A DNA stretch of 64,000 nucleotides from contig NMRA01000193.1 of assembly GCA_002633005.1 (NCBI GenBank), positions 4,641-68,640 of the forward strand, in the 5' to 3' direction. Below are positions 10,979 to 25,200 of the stretch, in pieces (within the stretch, counting starts at the first letter, position 1; each line of letters begins with the position of its first letter). Under the pieces are notes generated by a model. That model was not told the origin of the DNA and ran no database searches. It was given only the letters and a program-made list of their open reading frames with translations. The DNA comes from Phoronis australis (Eukaryota; Phoronida; Phoronidae). The translations under genes and the position numbers were made by a program.

Positions 10979-12151
10979 ACATAGGGATTTAGACTTTCAA
11001 GTTAGACCACCTGGTGGCAGTACATGGAAACTAGGTCACCGGCACTGTGAGCACAGGGACTATTTTGTGGAAATAACCTCTGTAATATAAGAAACTGCTG
11101 TGTTATTGGTGATCTCGTGTTTAAGAAGTTTGTAATATGAATGTTACCATTGCAGTCTTGGAAGATGACTCAAAAAATGGAAGATGTATTTCTTGATAAT
11201 TTCTGGTTGTGCCAGGTTTTATCTCTTTACAAGATTGTTGAGAATCTGCAGCATTGATGCATGGCATAGGGCTCTGTCACATCAAGCAGTTCTGGGTTCA
11301 ATCTAAAAAGTGGTAAAAAAACAATTGGGAACAGACTAATCACTTTACAATGTGAGTGGATGGTGTCGTATGGGAAGCACATTCCCATCCATCCCAAGTC
11401 TGTCTCATAAAAATACTAGAAGGGCTTAGGAAATTCTGAGAACAGGTTTAGTGTAACAGCACCTTTACTTGAGATGGTTTATTCCAAAAATAATCCTCTG
11501 TGTTCATGTTAGGTCACAGAGTGTACTGTTAGCTGTGTTATATGTAATAACTTGCATGGTCAGTGGACAGTGTGTAGAACTATTTCAGTGTTCAATGTAG
11601 CTACTGTATGTACTGTAAAAACTGCTGTGGGACAAGTTCTGAGTCTGTTACTGTCTTTGTTCTGGGACAGTGATCACAGAAAGTAATGAGACTGCTGCAT
11701 GCGAAGCCGATAAAAGGCAGAGAACAGTAACAACACGAGGAACAACTCATCTGTTATGCTTGTGAACTCACCTCACACGGCTTGAGGACCTGATAGACTC
11801 ACCCACACTTGCTCGAACTCATGAACACGGCTCTCAGATTGATGAACTGAATAACAGAATGTATGTGGCACCCAAAGTTGATCTTGGTCACATTTCAGGT
11901 GATTTCATTTGAGTGATTTGGGAAATTTGTGTTAAATTTTTTCAAAGCGAAAAGTGATGCAATTTCACATCCAATAGATTTTGACAGTTGAAAGAAATCT
12001 GTACAGTGGCTTGTATGTTTAAATGATGGACATGATTTGTTCAGGTAAAGCACTTGATGCAAGAAATAGTAAAATCTCATCATTTTTAGACAAGAATAAT
12101 TGGTAAAATTGATCTGTATTTGTTTTTCAAAGGCTGACAACCTGTTGTGAA

Positions 12152-12612
12152 TGCCCACTGTTTCATTGTTTAATGGTAGTTTTGGTCTAGAACGGCTTTG
12201 CAACATTTTTGGTTTGTTTGCTACCAAATCCACGTACAGTAATTCTAGCATAAGTCACACCCAAACAACTGCAAGATTTCATTAGACTGCAGCAAAAAAA
12301 AAAACGACTTATCTAAAGGGCTGAGAGTGCAAACTGGAACAACCGCACCACTTAACATTGTCGGAATAGAGCAAAAATTCCANTGCCCACTGTTTCATTG
12401 TTTAATGGTAGTTTTGGTCTAGAACGGCTTTGCAACATTTTTGGTTTGTTTGCTGCCAAATCCACGTACAGTAATTCTAGCATAAGTCACACCCAAACAA
12501 CTGCAAGATTTCGTTAGACTACAGCAAACAAACCTGACTTATCTGAAGGGCCAAGAGTGCAAACTGGAACAACCGCACCACTTAACATTGTCGGAATTGA
12601 GCAAAAATTCCA
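12152..12612. repeat. 232-bp tandem duplication split by a single N
   Basis: Two copies (12152-12382 and 12384-12612) start TGCCCACTGTTTCATTG and differ at a handful of sites. They are joined exactly at an unresolved base (12383). This is the pattern expected when two alleles are laid end to end by an assembler, although a real duplication is not excluded. Confidence 0.85.
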
Positions 12613-13026
12613 CTTCTGCATGTCTGACTTTGGGAATTTTGTTAACATGTAGTGGTAGGCTGCAAAGATTTATTGGAAGGGACGGATGCAGGCCATAGGT
12701 TACCGACCCCTGGTGTTGAACTAAACATGAAAAAGCATTTATTTGGTGCTTCTTGTCTTTATTCATAAAAATTAAAAAGTAAATGTCACTTCTTTGCGTG
12801 ATTAGTGAGATTTTACCATAAATCTCAAAAAATTCAGGTACTCACTTCCTCTAGAAATAGAATACCAACTGCACCATTCCTGCCAAAACTACATCATCCT
12901 TCGTCATTGTTCCCAGACAACCTCAGTCTTTGGTTTTGGTCACCAGAAACACCAAAAGAGGTGAACGCCATTTTCGTAAGAATTGAATAGTTCCTTTTCT
13001 CCTGTAGAGTCGGACACATCATGAGA

Positions 13027-13032
13027 AATAAA
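13027..13032 (+). terminator. Polyadenylation signal candidate for TMX2
   Basis: AATAAA on the plus strand, followed by a T-rich stretch. It is the first canonical hexamer after the TMX2 stop codon, and it lies 163 bp before the DHX37 signal on the other strand. Confidence 0.35.
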
Positions 13033-13194
13033 AGTGATTCCTAAGTTTTTTCATTGATGTTTTTTCACATGTTGTATGTTATGTTAACGTTGTTTGTTAA
13101 TTATAAAAATGTTGCATTTTCAGGCCACTGCCAAGTCATAATATTAGTGACTGTGTTGTGACAAAAAGTCTGCATCCATGTAGAAAATAAGACA

Positions 13195-13200
13195 TTTATT
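13195..13200 (-). terminator. DHX37: Polyadenylation signal of DHX37
   Basis: AATAAA on the minus strand, 67 nt past the DHX37 stop codon. Position and sequence are both canonical. Confidence 0.65.
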
Positions 13201-13266
13201 GCACACTCAATTCATGTACAAGAAAAATGATTTAAAATGCGGAAAACTGTCAGAAATACATGGCAT

Positions 13267-16200
13267 TCAACTGTTTAGTAACCTCTTGTTCACAGGAGGC
13301 CATTTCTCCTTGATCTCTGCATGCTTTACTTGTGGTAGCCACTGTGTGTAGGCGTGTAACAAGACTGAAAATAAAATTAGTCAGATGTCAGTTTTATTCA
13401 CATTGAATACAATGACCATTCACCTACTGTAAGTACCATGATCAATGTCAATCTTTCCACTTTTTGTTAGAAGTTGCTATGAACCTTGTGGTGGGAAACA
13501 ATTTTTTTCTCCAGGCCACTTAACTGTTACGTAACCACTTTGTGCCCTGTCTTCCACTTCTTACTATGATATTTGAGCTTTGGAAGAATTGGTAACTGTT
13601 TCATGCTTGAAACCACGCCTGGCGCAAAAAATCACCAGCTGGGTTGAGCTAACTTGTCGAGACTGGTCTCTAGCATTCACAGTCAGTTCTCTCCATACCC
13701 AGGGGTCTGTTTCATGAAAAATGACTTAAGACAGAAATTTGGTCTTGCACTCCACTTAACTACTGCGGAAAAATAACTTTAACTGAGCTTAACAAAAGAA
13801 TAAAGTGTCTGAGAATATACCCACAAATGTAAACTACCTACAAAATTTGTACAAATTATTTCCAGGCAGTGATGAGCTAATAATTATAACCCAGAAGTCA
13901 TTTCTTACTTTAGTAAGGAACAGAGACCAGCTTTACAGCATTAAGTGGAATACTTGCAAATTACTAACGAATAATTTATCAAGTACAAGAATTTTGTACA
14001 GTATTCAACGAAAAGTTAATACATCCACAGCTTTTGTGATTAATAACAACTTGGAAATGCTCTCAAGTTCACGTAACTTTTTACACAACTCAATGAAATG
14101 TATGTCCGTATCTTTTGTGATCACTGAAAACTGGAAACTGGTCTCGATTAATAACAGTAGCGTGGGATCAGATATGAGGTGTATCCACAATGATTTTCAT
14201 ACGTACACGATGGATTCTTTTTCCATGTGTTTATCAAACCCTTGTAAGAATCAACTTCTTCAGAGACTAGACTTTTCAGCAGTATTTCTGTCCTTGGCTG
14301 CAGTCTGAAATATTAATTAGTTGTAATTTCATGTGTACAACAATCAGATTTTTAAATCAAAAGTTGGTTGGATTCATTACCAAAACAGGCTATATGTTGC
14401 AGTCCATATCAAACACAGTATGACTAAATGACCTGCAATTCCAAGTTCGACACAAGTCACCGTTGATGGCAACTTAATTACTAAGATGAGTCAACGTCTG
14501 TCGATTACACAGTAATCAGAATCACACGTAACTTGCAAAAGGTATTCTGTACGATTACTTCTGGCGAGTACCATAGGTATGGAAACACGTTGACCTGTTC
14601 TACTACTTGCACTAATTAAATAAATTGGACAAAACATACACATTCACAGAGGGCATAGAACTTTCCTGGAATCCTGTTAAGATCTGACATTCACAAGGAT
14701 TCGGGGGAAAGAAATCTTGTTTTAGTATGTGCAGAAGTGGTTGGCACGCCTTGCAAGACGATTGTCTTTTGCACGAAACAGACATGTTGAGTTTATTATA
14801 GTTATCGTCTCTGCAACATGTAGTTCTCAATAGACGCAAATTGCAACACCAGGAACAGTTCATAACATGAGGCAAATCAAGTCGGAGTGGAACTGTAAAA
14901 AGTTGTTGATGTCTCAAACGATGTGGCATGAATGACATTCAAAGTTGCACCTCAAACTCAAAGTGATTGCACAAATGGGTTCAGGGTAGACACACAACAG
15001 AAGCCACTGACAGCTTCAATGACAAGATTCAACACTACTAAAACTTGATTTATTTCCCTTTGTAGTCTAAAATTTCAGCTGCATCGAATTGGTACACAGA
15101 TAAAATCTCGCTAATTTAGGACACGATATTGCTAACGAGTGATTTAAAAAAAAACCCATAAGAGATTAAGTAATACCAAATAAAACTTTTTTAAATATTT
15201 TTAAAGATCTATACCATGGTCACCACCAGACAATGGTTCTGAAAACTGGAAATTCAAAACAATGTTGGAAGCCTTTGAAAGATGAAAAAAGAAAATTTTG
15301 GATTATACTTCTGTCCCGAAATTGGCAAGATTTTACTGTACATGTGATTTTAGAAAACAACTTACTTTGCCCATGTTTTTAACATAGTGTTGGGAGGGGA
15401 CAGCAACAATGGCACATTCTGTTTCAGGCTAGACACAACAGCACCCTCCAGCAGAAACTTGGCAAACCACTTGTACCTGTCCAGACCTGCAGGGTAATCC
15501 AGCTCCACCGCAGGCACTTGCCAAGCGCTGCGACCTGAAAAGAAAATTGAAAGAATTTTGAAATGAGAAAATTGTTAAATCATAATTGCAAGAGAGCAAA
15601 AACGTTGTCCAAATCATCTCGAGAAAGTTCATTTGAAACATTTAAATTTGAATTGAGACTTTACTGTCCACTTATTAACCATCTGCAACTGTATGATACG
15701 ACTAGAGAACAGTTTTAGTAAAATCAAAATGTGCTCTTTAAAGCTGCAATGAGCCAGGCTTCTGTTGAAAACTTAGATCATTTAACATACTAAAATCTCT
15801 GTTAGACCAAATATGTCAGACAAGTGAAATTATGACTTCACTTAGATCACTTATAAATTAGTCTCTAATTTTTTCTCACTCGGATGAAAAGTGATTTCTA
15901 GTCTTGAGAAACAGACAGGTTGTTACAACTTCAGCCACAAAAGTTAAAACTGCCAGTCATTCTATGCATAGAGCATGGCCTGTTGAAGCTTAGAAATCAC
16001 TTCTAATCTAACTAAGAAACAAGTCAAGACAAGTTTGTATAATGTTAAAGCAGTTACAGTGAGGGATAAAAGGACCGACAAAATGACCCGGAATTATGAC
16101 AGCTGGGCAGAAGCCTTGCCTCATGAAAAAGAATGAAAAGAAATTAACAAGACAGTCAGTATTAGGTGGTTAAGTCATTCTGCAATTAGAATTCCTAAAA

Positions 16201-19200
16201 GTTATTTCCAGTAATTTTTGCTGTTAACAGAATTAGTCACCATGACTGAAACATGGTATTTTGTCTGATTTCCCTTTGGTCTTGTACTGTGAAATCCTGC
16301 ATTCTGTCAAAGAAGCAACCTTTTTCGTTTAGATCACTGAATGCTACAAAATCATTCTCCACCTGTATCACACTCAGATAAGAAATAATTTTGGGTTTGT
16401 AAGGAACTAGTGACAACTTTTTTCGCCTTGAGACTATGCTCGATGCATAATATAACCCACTATGACAAGTAAACTTCTGTAGAGTCTGGTCTCCACCATA
16501 AAAGAACAGTCAGTTCATTCGATGCTCTGAAATCATCTCTGATTTGATAAAGGAACAAAAGGAGTCCAATAGTATAGCACTAAATTGTCTAAATCAAAAG
16601 TTGGCTTTGTGATGGAACGTGAAGAGACTTTAAAAAGTGGTAAAAGTTAAAGAGTTAGTCTTTGCGACATGGCAGGCACATAGCTTTGGAAATGATTATC
16701 TACTCACCAAAGGTGCTAGTCATGAAACATCGGACTTGTCCCTTCTCACTGTCATAAAAAGGTAGAGGATCGTCGAGTGGTTTAGAGAACGTGCAATGAC
16801 TGGCTGCGTAGACTGGCAGCCACTCTGGTTCAATAGCCATGACGGACCTCATGTAGAGACGCGACGTTTCTACCATGTCCTGATACACGATGTAGCTCAC
16901 TTTCTCCTTGTTTAGAACTGAGTTAGGATGAACATAGACGTAGTCTTCAAGGTTTGTACACTAGAAAAAGTAAAAACTGAATATTTGCTTGAACATGAAC
17001 CCACAACCTGACACACAATGTAAGCCATGCTACCTATGGATGTACACTATTCAACACAGTTGAAAATATCCATTTCAGAATTGATGTCAAGCCATACAGC
17101 AGAGTTAATGGTAAAATTAAACCGAACAATGCACAATATTGACACCTAGCGAGCACATGAAGCAATATCTCATTTGACGCCAGTTGAACAACACAATGAG
17201 AAATAGAACACCATAAAAAGTGACTTGATAGAAAGCATGCAAGGGCAAGCTTCTTGAGCAAAGGACAAACAGCTATATCAAGCTATCTTAGTTTGAGGAG
17301 TGAATTCCAATGATTATAACATAAAAGCATTGACTCAGAAGTTGAATAAGAAAAAATGCCTGATTCTGTGGTTTGGGAACATCAGTTTCAGTGGCCACGA
17401 CCCCGTGTGCCCTCCAACAAACGAATTTTTGATTTAGGCCACTTACACAGTAAATTGACCTCAGCTGCCTTACGCAGAAGAGAAGTTTCTTCTGAATTTG
17501 CAAAGAAGTGATAGAACACAGTTCCTTTAGATTATGCTCTGTACATAAAATGCCGTTACAAGCCAACTTGTAGAACCTGGTCTCAAGCAATGAATTGTCA
17601 GTTGTTTCAAAGCCTTGACATCAACTCCAATTTGATACCGGAACAATTTGAGACCACAGTAAATAGTTTAGATCAAAAGTTGTTTTTTGTGATGACTTCA
17701 TAGCCACTTTAAAAACCTAAACATTAACGAAACCCATAAAGTTAGCTGTATAAAAACATGTCAGATTAAAACCAAACAAGCCCAGAAGGTAATTTATGAG
17801 ATCAAGCTAAATGACTGCCTCAACACTGATCAACTTCCACACCTGATATGCATTTCGTTTCGCTTTCTTTCCTTCACTGTCTTCAGCACTGACAACAGGG
17901 TCCGCCACTCGTCTGGCCACGTGATCACCAAGCCCGGCCAACACTATCTGCCGAAGAAGTCTCGCCTGTACATCTGTAGGTGGCTTCATTTTGGGGTCGA
18001 CGCACAAGTTCACGTCAGCCATGACAGCATTGACTGAAAAAGACAAAATGATCAATAAAGATTTTATTTTGCAATTGTGCTTGAAAGAAATCCTTTGTGG
18101 TTGATAGGACAGTAGAAGGAGGATTATCAAAATCATGTTCATTCCTTTCCCGTTTACAGGTCATAAGCTGAAAATAAAATAATTGTCCACATAGATATTA
18201 CACTGTCCAATAAGTAAGATAAAGGAACTTCAAATTCAACACTACAGTCAGTTTTTAATAAAATAAAACACATTTGAGATGGTTTTACATTAAAGCTGCA
18301 ATCTATGAGGTGTGCTCTCAACATGATACTATGAGGTGTGCCTGAAAATGATAGAGTTGTAGGATATGAAATCAGAATTTGAACAGTTTCTTCTGACACA
18401 CACAAATTTGATATAAATCCTACAACTAAAGTTACTCACACACAAACACAAGTCTTAGAGTAACACTCATAGTGTCCCCTGGGTCAATGAGCGTAGCCCC
18501 ATCAGTTCACACTGCTTTCCATGGGGGCCCTCAGGTTAGCATCTTGCAATTTTATCCAGACCATGAACAATTACAGAAACAGAAAGAAAGTCAGATCTCA
18601 TGAAGATTTTGAGAGTAACCACATTGCCTCACAAGCGTACATAACATAATTGGATGCCAGCACTATTGAATTATGGGAAAAAACAGTACGTAAACTTGTT
18701 ATTTCCATTGCACAAGCCAGGCTTTCTTGCCACAAGTGTCTAAATGCACTTTAATTCCTAGTAGTGCTTGCTTAATGGTACTTCAAAAACTATTTTAAAG
18801 AACCACGCACTACTGAAGTACAACAGTCTATCACACTCACCCGTGTTTGTTAACTGCGCTCGCAGTTTTCTGACTTCCACCATGGCTTTATAACGTAGAC
18901 CATAATGCCTACAGAACTCTAGCGAGCAGCCGGCATACTCACATGCACCCACCGCCTTTAGAAGCACCATGATATCCCCCATCAGGAAGCTGTTACCCTG
19001 GCAATGACAACAAGAACATTGATGCATGACAAATCAAGTCCAAAACATAATATGTACTTCTGTATTTCAAAAGGAAAACAAAGCTTGAGCATAACATATT
19101 AGTAAATTTATTTATACCACAATATTAGCGTCAAATGGCAGATACAACCGTGTAATAACCCATAAAGTTATCTCACTAGTGAGATAACGATTTGGCGGGA

Positions 19201-22200
19201 AACCGAGGACGGGGTCGAACCCGGGACCCTAATATTGCTGGTCTCCGACTTTAACCACTACACCACGCAGCGACTGACGTCATCAAGTGTGAAAATAGAA
19301 TACTTAAATGAGCACGAGCAATAATCGCACGTTCAACAAACCGCATTGTACTGTACTTATACGCTACGAAAAATAAGACACATAATTTCCATAAAAATGA
19401 TATCTTAATTCAGTGAAATTTTTCTCTCATGTCCTCTTACTTGTAAATCACCGATCTCCAGTTTGAATGCAGGTATCGTGTCGTCAGGATCTTTGACCTG
19501 AGAATTATATTCAGTTACCAGTGGTAACCTACTTTAGCAGACGATAATTTCCCGGTCGAAGCTTACCGCGTAAAAAACGTGTTTTAAGCTATAATAGTTG
19601 CTTAACCTTAATTTAGAGATTCACTTCATTTCTATTTTGTTTAAATTTCCAATTGGTTTTGAGTATAAGTATTATTTGACAAAAATAGCTCGGCTTTTCT
19701 TGAAAGGTTACGACCTCCGACCCCGGGCCTCTGACATAGAAAGTAGTTACAAAGCCAAGGCGAGTCGAGAAAGGTAGATCGATTCATTGCAATGTTTCTC
19801 GTTTAGTTAGTGGTATAAATAGATTATTACATGTTCTCAGTCGTTATCCCCCTTATCTAGCGCCCTCGTGGATTTTGTAGAATTATCACCCTCGGGGCTG
19901 ACGCCCCTCAGGCGATAATTCTCCAAAATCCACTCGAGCTCTAGATAACGGGGGATAACGACTTCGCCATGTAATAATCTATATTTATTATGCCTTTATA
20001 AAGAGATAAGAAGAACATTCTGGCTCCATGCAGAATTGTTTTCAACTACGAACTTACTGAAATAAAGGATGAATGATGAAGAACGTCTATTTAGAATGTA
20101 GTTCTTTAACATTTCACACTAATAAGACAGAAAATATCAAGACAACTACACCCCTACTTGGTACAGTCAAAATTCCTGAGTGCAGCAGAATTCCACTCTG
20201 ACAATGTATGTCATTAATTCACCAAAATAGTTCTGCTAACAGTCCAGACGCAGTACCATATTTAGTACTTGCCCACACAGCATGAGCAGATAACTCCATA
20301 GTTTTACTCAAATCTGTGATCATTGGGTGTCAGTTATATTTAAAGAAGTCCCTCAGATTGTATCACTGACAGCTATTTTGTGTTATGACAACACGTCTTT
20401 GCTGAGATTTCTAACAGAATTACTTACACTTCCAGCCCAAGTTCTGCGTATTTGATGAGATTTCCAATAGAATTACTTACACTTCCAGCCCAAGTTCTGC
20501 GTATTTGATGAGATTTCCAACTGAATTACTTACACTTCCAGCCCATGTTCTGCGTATTTGCTGAGATTTCGCCTTTTTCTGCTTCTGCTGATCTACCTAT
20601 TTGTAACATAATACCTAAGTTTAACCATGAAACAAACAGAAACAAAGAATTATTCTGGGAAAATTGACGATAACTCCAACTGAAGTGAATGTTCATCATA
20701 AATATAAAGATGCCAAGTTTAAAAAAAGGTAAAATGCTTCAAGCACCTGCATAATTTGTAAAACTGTTAGCGTAGCTTGTTTTTTGACTGGAGGCAAAAA
20801 ATACTTGAAAATTCCAACATAGTATGACTTTATCCAGGGATTACCATAACTTGTTGTTTTACAACCTCACATAAATTTGCTGAACTGATAATTTTTAAGT
20901 TGCGAGGAAAAAAGTTGTTTTAGAACATCGGCAATAAAATGGACCGTGTGAAGATGAAACACCTACATCTTGACTGCCATCTGTTGGTCCATCATCAAAC
21001 AACTCCTGGACAGACAGTGCAGCCACTATACAGACGACATAGGCGAGAAGGTTGTGCTGATGTCCAAGAGCTAGCATCTTAGCAAAGCGAGGAGCAACGG
21101 GGAACTTAGACATAAGGGTACCCAGGGTAGTGATTTTAGCACAGGCCACATCTGAAAATAGTGTGACATTACATTTATTATCAACAATTACCAAACATTC
21201 CAAATTTCCACTAAGAATTAATAGGTTCCTGCCAAACACAAATTTTATTTCTTAGCACTTTCACTCAGTTAAATGCAACTTACATAGACCAAAATCTGGC
21301 AAAGATAAAGATTATGGGGGAGAGGGCCGCATGCCAAGACGTCACAAATTTAACCAATCCTGAAACTTTGATAACGTAACCAACTTTGAATACAGGACTG
21401 GTGAAAAGCCAAGTGGAGTTTCAAAGAAACAAGTAGGTACATGAACAGCATTCACTTGTAATGACATGACAGTAAAAGTTACCAATTGAAGTACATTCTA
21501 CTTGATATCACTAGGTAAGGTTCAGCTACAGTTTAGTAATGAGGTCATTTATTGAAGGAATACTTAGCCTCTTTTTGATTTCCCATATATTGCTACTGCA
21601 ACGTTGCGTAAGAATTTTACATATGCAATCTAACATTCCAGCATTTACGTTCAATGGAGACTTAAAGGTGGGCAGCAAATTTCCCATTCGATTTAGTCTA
21701 ATCTCTGGATTCCTCAGTGACTCACTTTTCTTCTTGCCCACAAGTCGTCTGTTATCTGTTGTTGGTTCCAGGGCTTCGAGTGATGTCAGGAGTTGCTCCG
21801 CTGAAAGTACCGCCTCACTGGCAGGTGGAGTAGGAAATGGGAAATTGATCACCTTGTCTATGCTCATGGCCTAAAAAAACAGGAACCACAATAATGAAGA
21901 CTATGACTAATGATGCCCAATAGAAATAAGAGCAACACGGAGCGTTGAAATGCGCCCATGAATACATTGCAAATGGTGTGCTTTTAGGGTTATATATTTG
22001 TATCATAAAACTGGCCACTAGATGGCGCAAAAACATACAATCCATCCAAAAACAGGAACATGCCATATTTCATAAAAATCTGTCAAGGTACTTCAGAGAA
22101 ACAAAGGAAACAGAATAAAATGAAATTGCCACTAGTGAGCACACTGTCCGTTGGATCCACCTGAAAGTGTCGTCGTCTGTTATCTTCATATAAATACACT

Positions 22201-25200
22201 TACTAAATTTAGTAAAGATCCTGCAGTGGGTATAAGAGATACAACTATGGGTGCAAAACAAAACTACCACTAGGAGGCGCCACAGTAGTCAGTCACCATC
22301 ATCAAAGGTCGTCTTCACACTGAGAACATATATGCCAATTTTCAAATGATTTGGTTGATACAGTGGTGAAAACAGCAAAAATGGCCACTAGGTGGTGCAA
22401 AATACCTCAATTCCATCCCAAAACAGGAAGATAGCGTCACCAATAGATGCCTATATTTAAAATTTTATGAAAATCTGTTGAGGACCTTTGAAGATATTGA
22501 GTTAAACATAAAACGTATAAAACTAAAATTGTCACGGGGGGGGGGGCGCAGCAGTAATCAGATCTGTCCGAAAGTCGTCGTCATTCGTAGTCAACATCAT
22601 ATACATACACTTGCTAAATTAAGTAAAGATCCTGCGAACGGTTTAGGAGATATAGCCCTAGGCGCAACAAAAACAAAACTGCCACTAGGAGGTGCCACAG
22701 TAGTCAAAATCGTCGGAAAATCATCGTCAAGCGTTATAGTAAGCACATACATGCCAATTTTCACAATCATCCTTTGAGCGGTTTGGTTGATAGAAGGGTG
22801 GACGCAAAAAACACACTTGAAAACAGTAAAAATGGCCTCTAGGTGGCGCAAACTACGTCGAATCCATCCGAAAATGGGAGGATAGCGTCACCTCACTAAT
22901 AGGTGCCTACATGCTAAATTTCATGAAAATCTGACTTTTGAAGATGCAAAGGTAAACGTGAAAAAAATAAAATTGCAACTAGGGGGCACACCGGTAGTCG
23001 GATCTGTCCAAAAGAAGTCGTCATCTGTTGTTAACATCATATAAATATACTCACTAAATTTCGTAAAGATCCTGCAAATGGTTAAGGAGATACAGCCATA
23101 GGCGCAAAAAAACAAAACTGCCACTAGGAGGCGCCACAGTAGTCGAAATCGTCGGAAAATCATCGTCAACCGTCCTCTTCATAGTAAGCACATACATGCC
23201 AATTTTCACAATCATCCTTTGAGCGGTTTAGTTGATAGAGGGGTGGACGCAAAAAAACAGACTCGAAAACAGTAAAAATGGCCACTAGGTGGCGCAAACT
23301 ACGTCGAATCCACCCGAAAACAGGAGGATACCAAATTTCAAGAAAATCCGTTCAGGATTTTTGAAGATACAAAGGTAAGCATAAAAAACTAAAATTGCAA
23401 CTAGGGGGCACACGGGTAGTCGGATCTGTCCGAAAGTGCGCTCATGCCGTCCCATTCATGAATGGAACACATGCGCCAAATTTCATGAACGTATGTCAAA
23501 GGGTTTTGGAGATAGAGCAGCGGACGCTGGATGGACGCCGCCCGGACAGACGGAGATGACGTATAAATATGTGGGCGCATAAAAACGCAAACATTTTTTG
23601 CATTTGAAATCACTTAACGATAGATTGTAGTACGAGACTTAAACCTTAACAGCATCTCATTTACTCCTGTATATTGGTGATTTGTTGTTCAGTTCGACTG
23701 TCACCTATCCAGCAGTAGTGTGAATATTAGTACAGACACGGATGACTGATCGTAATTTGCTACGATTTGCACGTGATATGACATGCACACACACCACTAG
23801 GTCAATTCTTCACGACTAGATAACATCAGTGGGATTAGTTGCCCGAAATAAAAAGTATCAACATGAAGCGCAAATGAAATACAAGGACCTCATGCAGTCA
23901 CCAACATATCAACTACTGGGAAAAAGTAGAGATGTGCATTTCATAAGCTATAATCTATTATTTGGAGTGCATAATGTTCTCTTAGTAGGACAGGGGCATG
24001 GTTAGGTGAACAGTGGCTCAAAAGAACACACCTTCATCTGGAGGACTAAGTCATCGACAGGACGTCGTTGAATTTCAGGTAGTGAGAACAGCTCAAATTC
24101 ATCATTGTAAACTGCAGACGAAAACAGCCTGAAAAGAGCAGAGTTGTTCGTTTAATTTAAACAAGAGAAAAATTTTCAGGGTGTCAAAAGTATTCAGACA
24201 AAATGACCCCGAATTCCACATGACGGCTGGGCTGAAGACAAATTCCTCATCAGAGTAGTTTTCACTCATGTCCATGAATGAAGAGGAATTAAAAGTCAAG
24301 TCAAAAAAGTGGATAAAACATTCTGTAAATAGACTTTGGCCTCCATAACAGCCATTACCTGTCAGTTTCTCTGCTAATGGAAATAACCACCATGAAAGGA
24401 GGAACTCAGTATTTTGTCTCAATAACTTTCTCTTGTACTACACATTGATTGCATAATAAATTCTTTGTTTTTCACACTGTTACTATCCAACAATAAATTC
24501 AATGTTAAGAAGATGGCAGACAAACACATTAAGAATACAATACACACTTCAAGAATACAATAAATCTTGGACATGAGGCAAATATTGTGTTGGGGAACGT
24601 GTGAAGTACAATTGACTTTTCTATCAATACTGAAAATCTATGCTAGCACACCCAGAGCATTAAGTAGGGGGACACAAATTCTCTAATTTGGAGTTGTCTG
24701 CTCGGTAAAGTGCCAGTTGATCCTGAATACACAATACTTGTTTATTCGTATCGTACAAGCCAAATTGTAGAACCTGGTCTCAAGCGATAATGAACTGTCA
24801 GTTCTTTTAAAGCCCTGAAATCACCTCCAGCTTCACTAAGGATCAATTTGAAACCAGTTCTGCCTGCACGACCACTGAGTGACCATACTGTGACAGACTA
24901 CCTATAACAATGCCCTGGCCCAGTTCTGCCTGCACGACCAGCTCTCTGATTGGCTGATGCTTTTGAGGTCCATGTGACTTTGAAGGTGGAAACTCCAGTG
25001 ACTTTGTCATAAAATTTTGTTTTCACCTGCAAAGCAAACAAACATATGAAATAATTATTGTTACGCTTGTACAGCAGCCTAAAAGTGGATCCTAACTTGT
25101 AACTAAATCAGCTTACTAAGCAACGATTCTGATCTGAATGGATATTCCATGATTTCAATTTGCCTTCTATTTCTTTCATTTTCTGTAATTTTTCTGAGAC

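Larger units (their letters stand above)
10979..13190 (+). other. TMX2: TMX2 3' flank / likely long 3' UTR
   Basis: No canonical AATAAA follows the TMX2 stop until 13027-13032, so a 3' UTR of about 2 kb is possible, with the ATTAAA near 12770 as an alternative. The stretch holds the 232-bp tandem duplication at 12152-12612 and no coding frame I can support. Confidence 0.35.

Noticed and set aside
13805-14308. 167-codon open frame on the plus strand
   Set aside because: It runs antisense over DHX37 exon 25 and has no protein-like features; the minus-strand exon explains the coding signal.
14612-14938. Cys-rich 108-codon frame on the minus strand between DHX37 exons 24 and 25
   Set aside because: Spacing of the cysteines fits no zinc-binding pattern I know, and the neighbouring DHX37 exons join in phase without it.
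19197-19275. Possible tRNA gene on the minus strand
   Set aside because: A and B boxes are present but the acceptor and anticodon stems do not pair, and related tRNA-derived heads occur in SINEs in this window.
21526-21725. Extension of the DHX37 exon 18 frame through a further 66 codons
   Set aside because: A GTGAGT donor at 21720-21725 gives the right phase to join the exon at 20967-21151, which continues the family sequence; the extension does not resemble DHX37.
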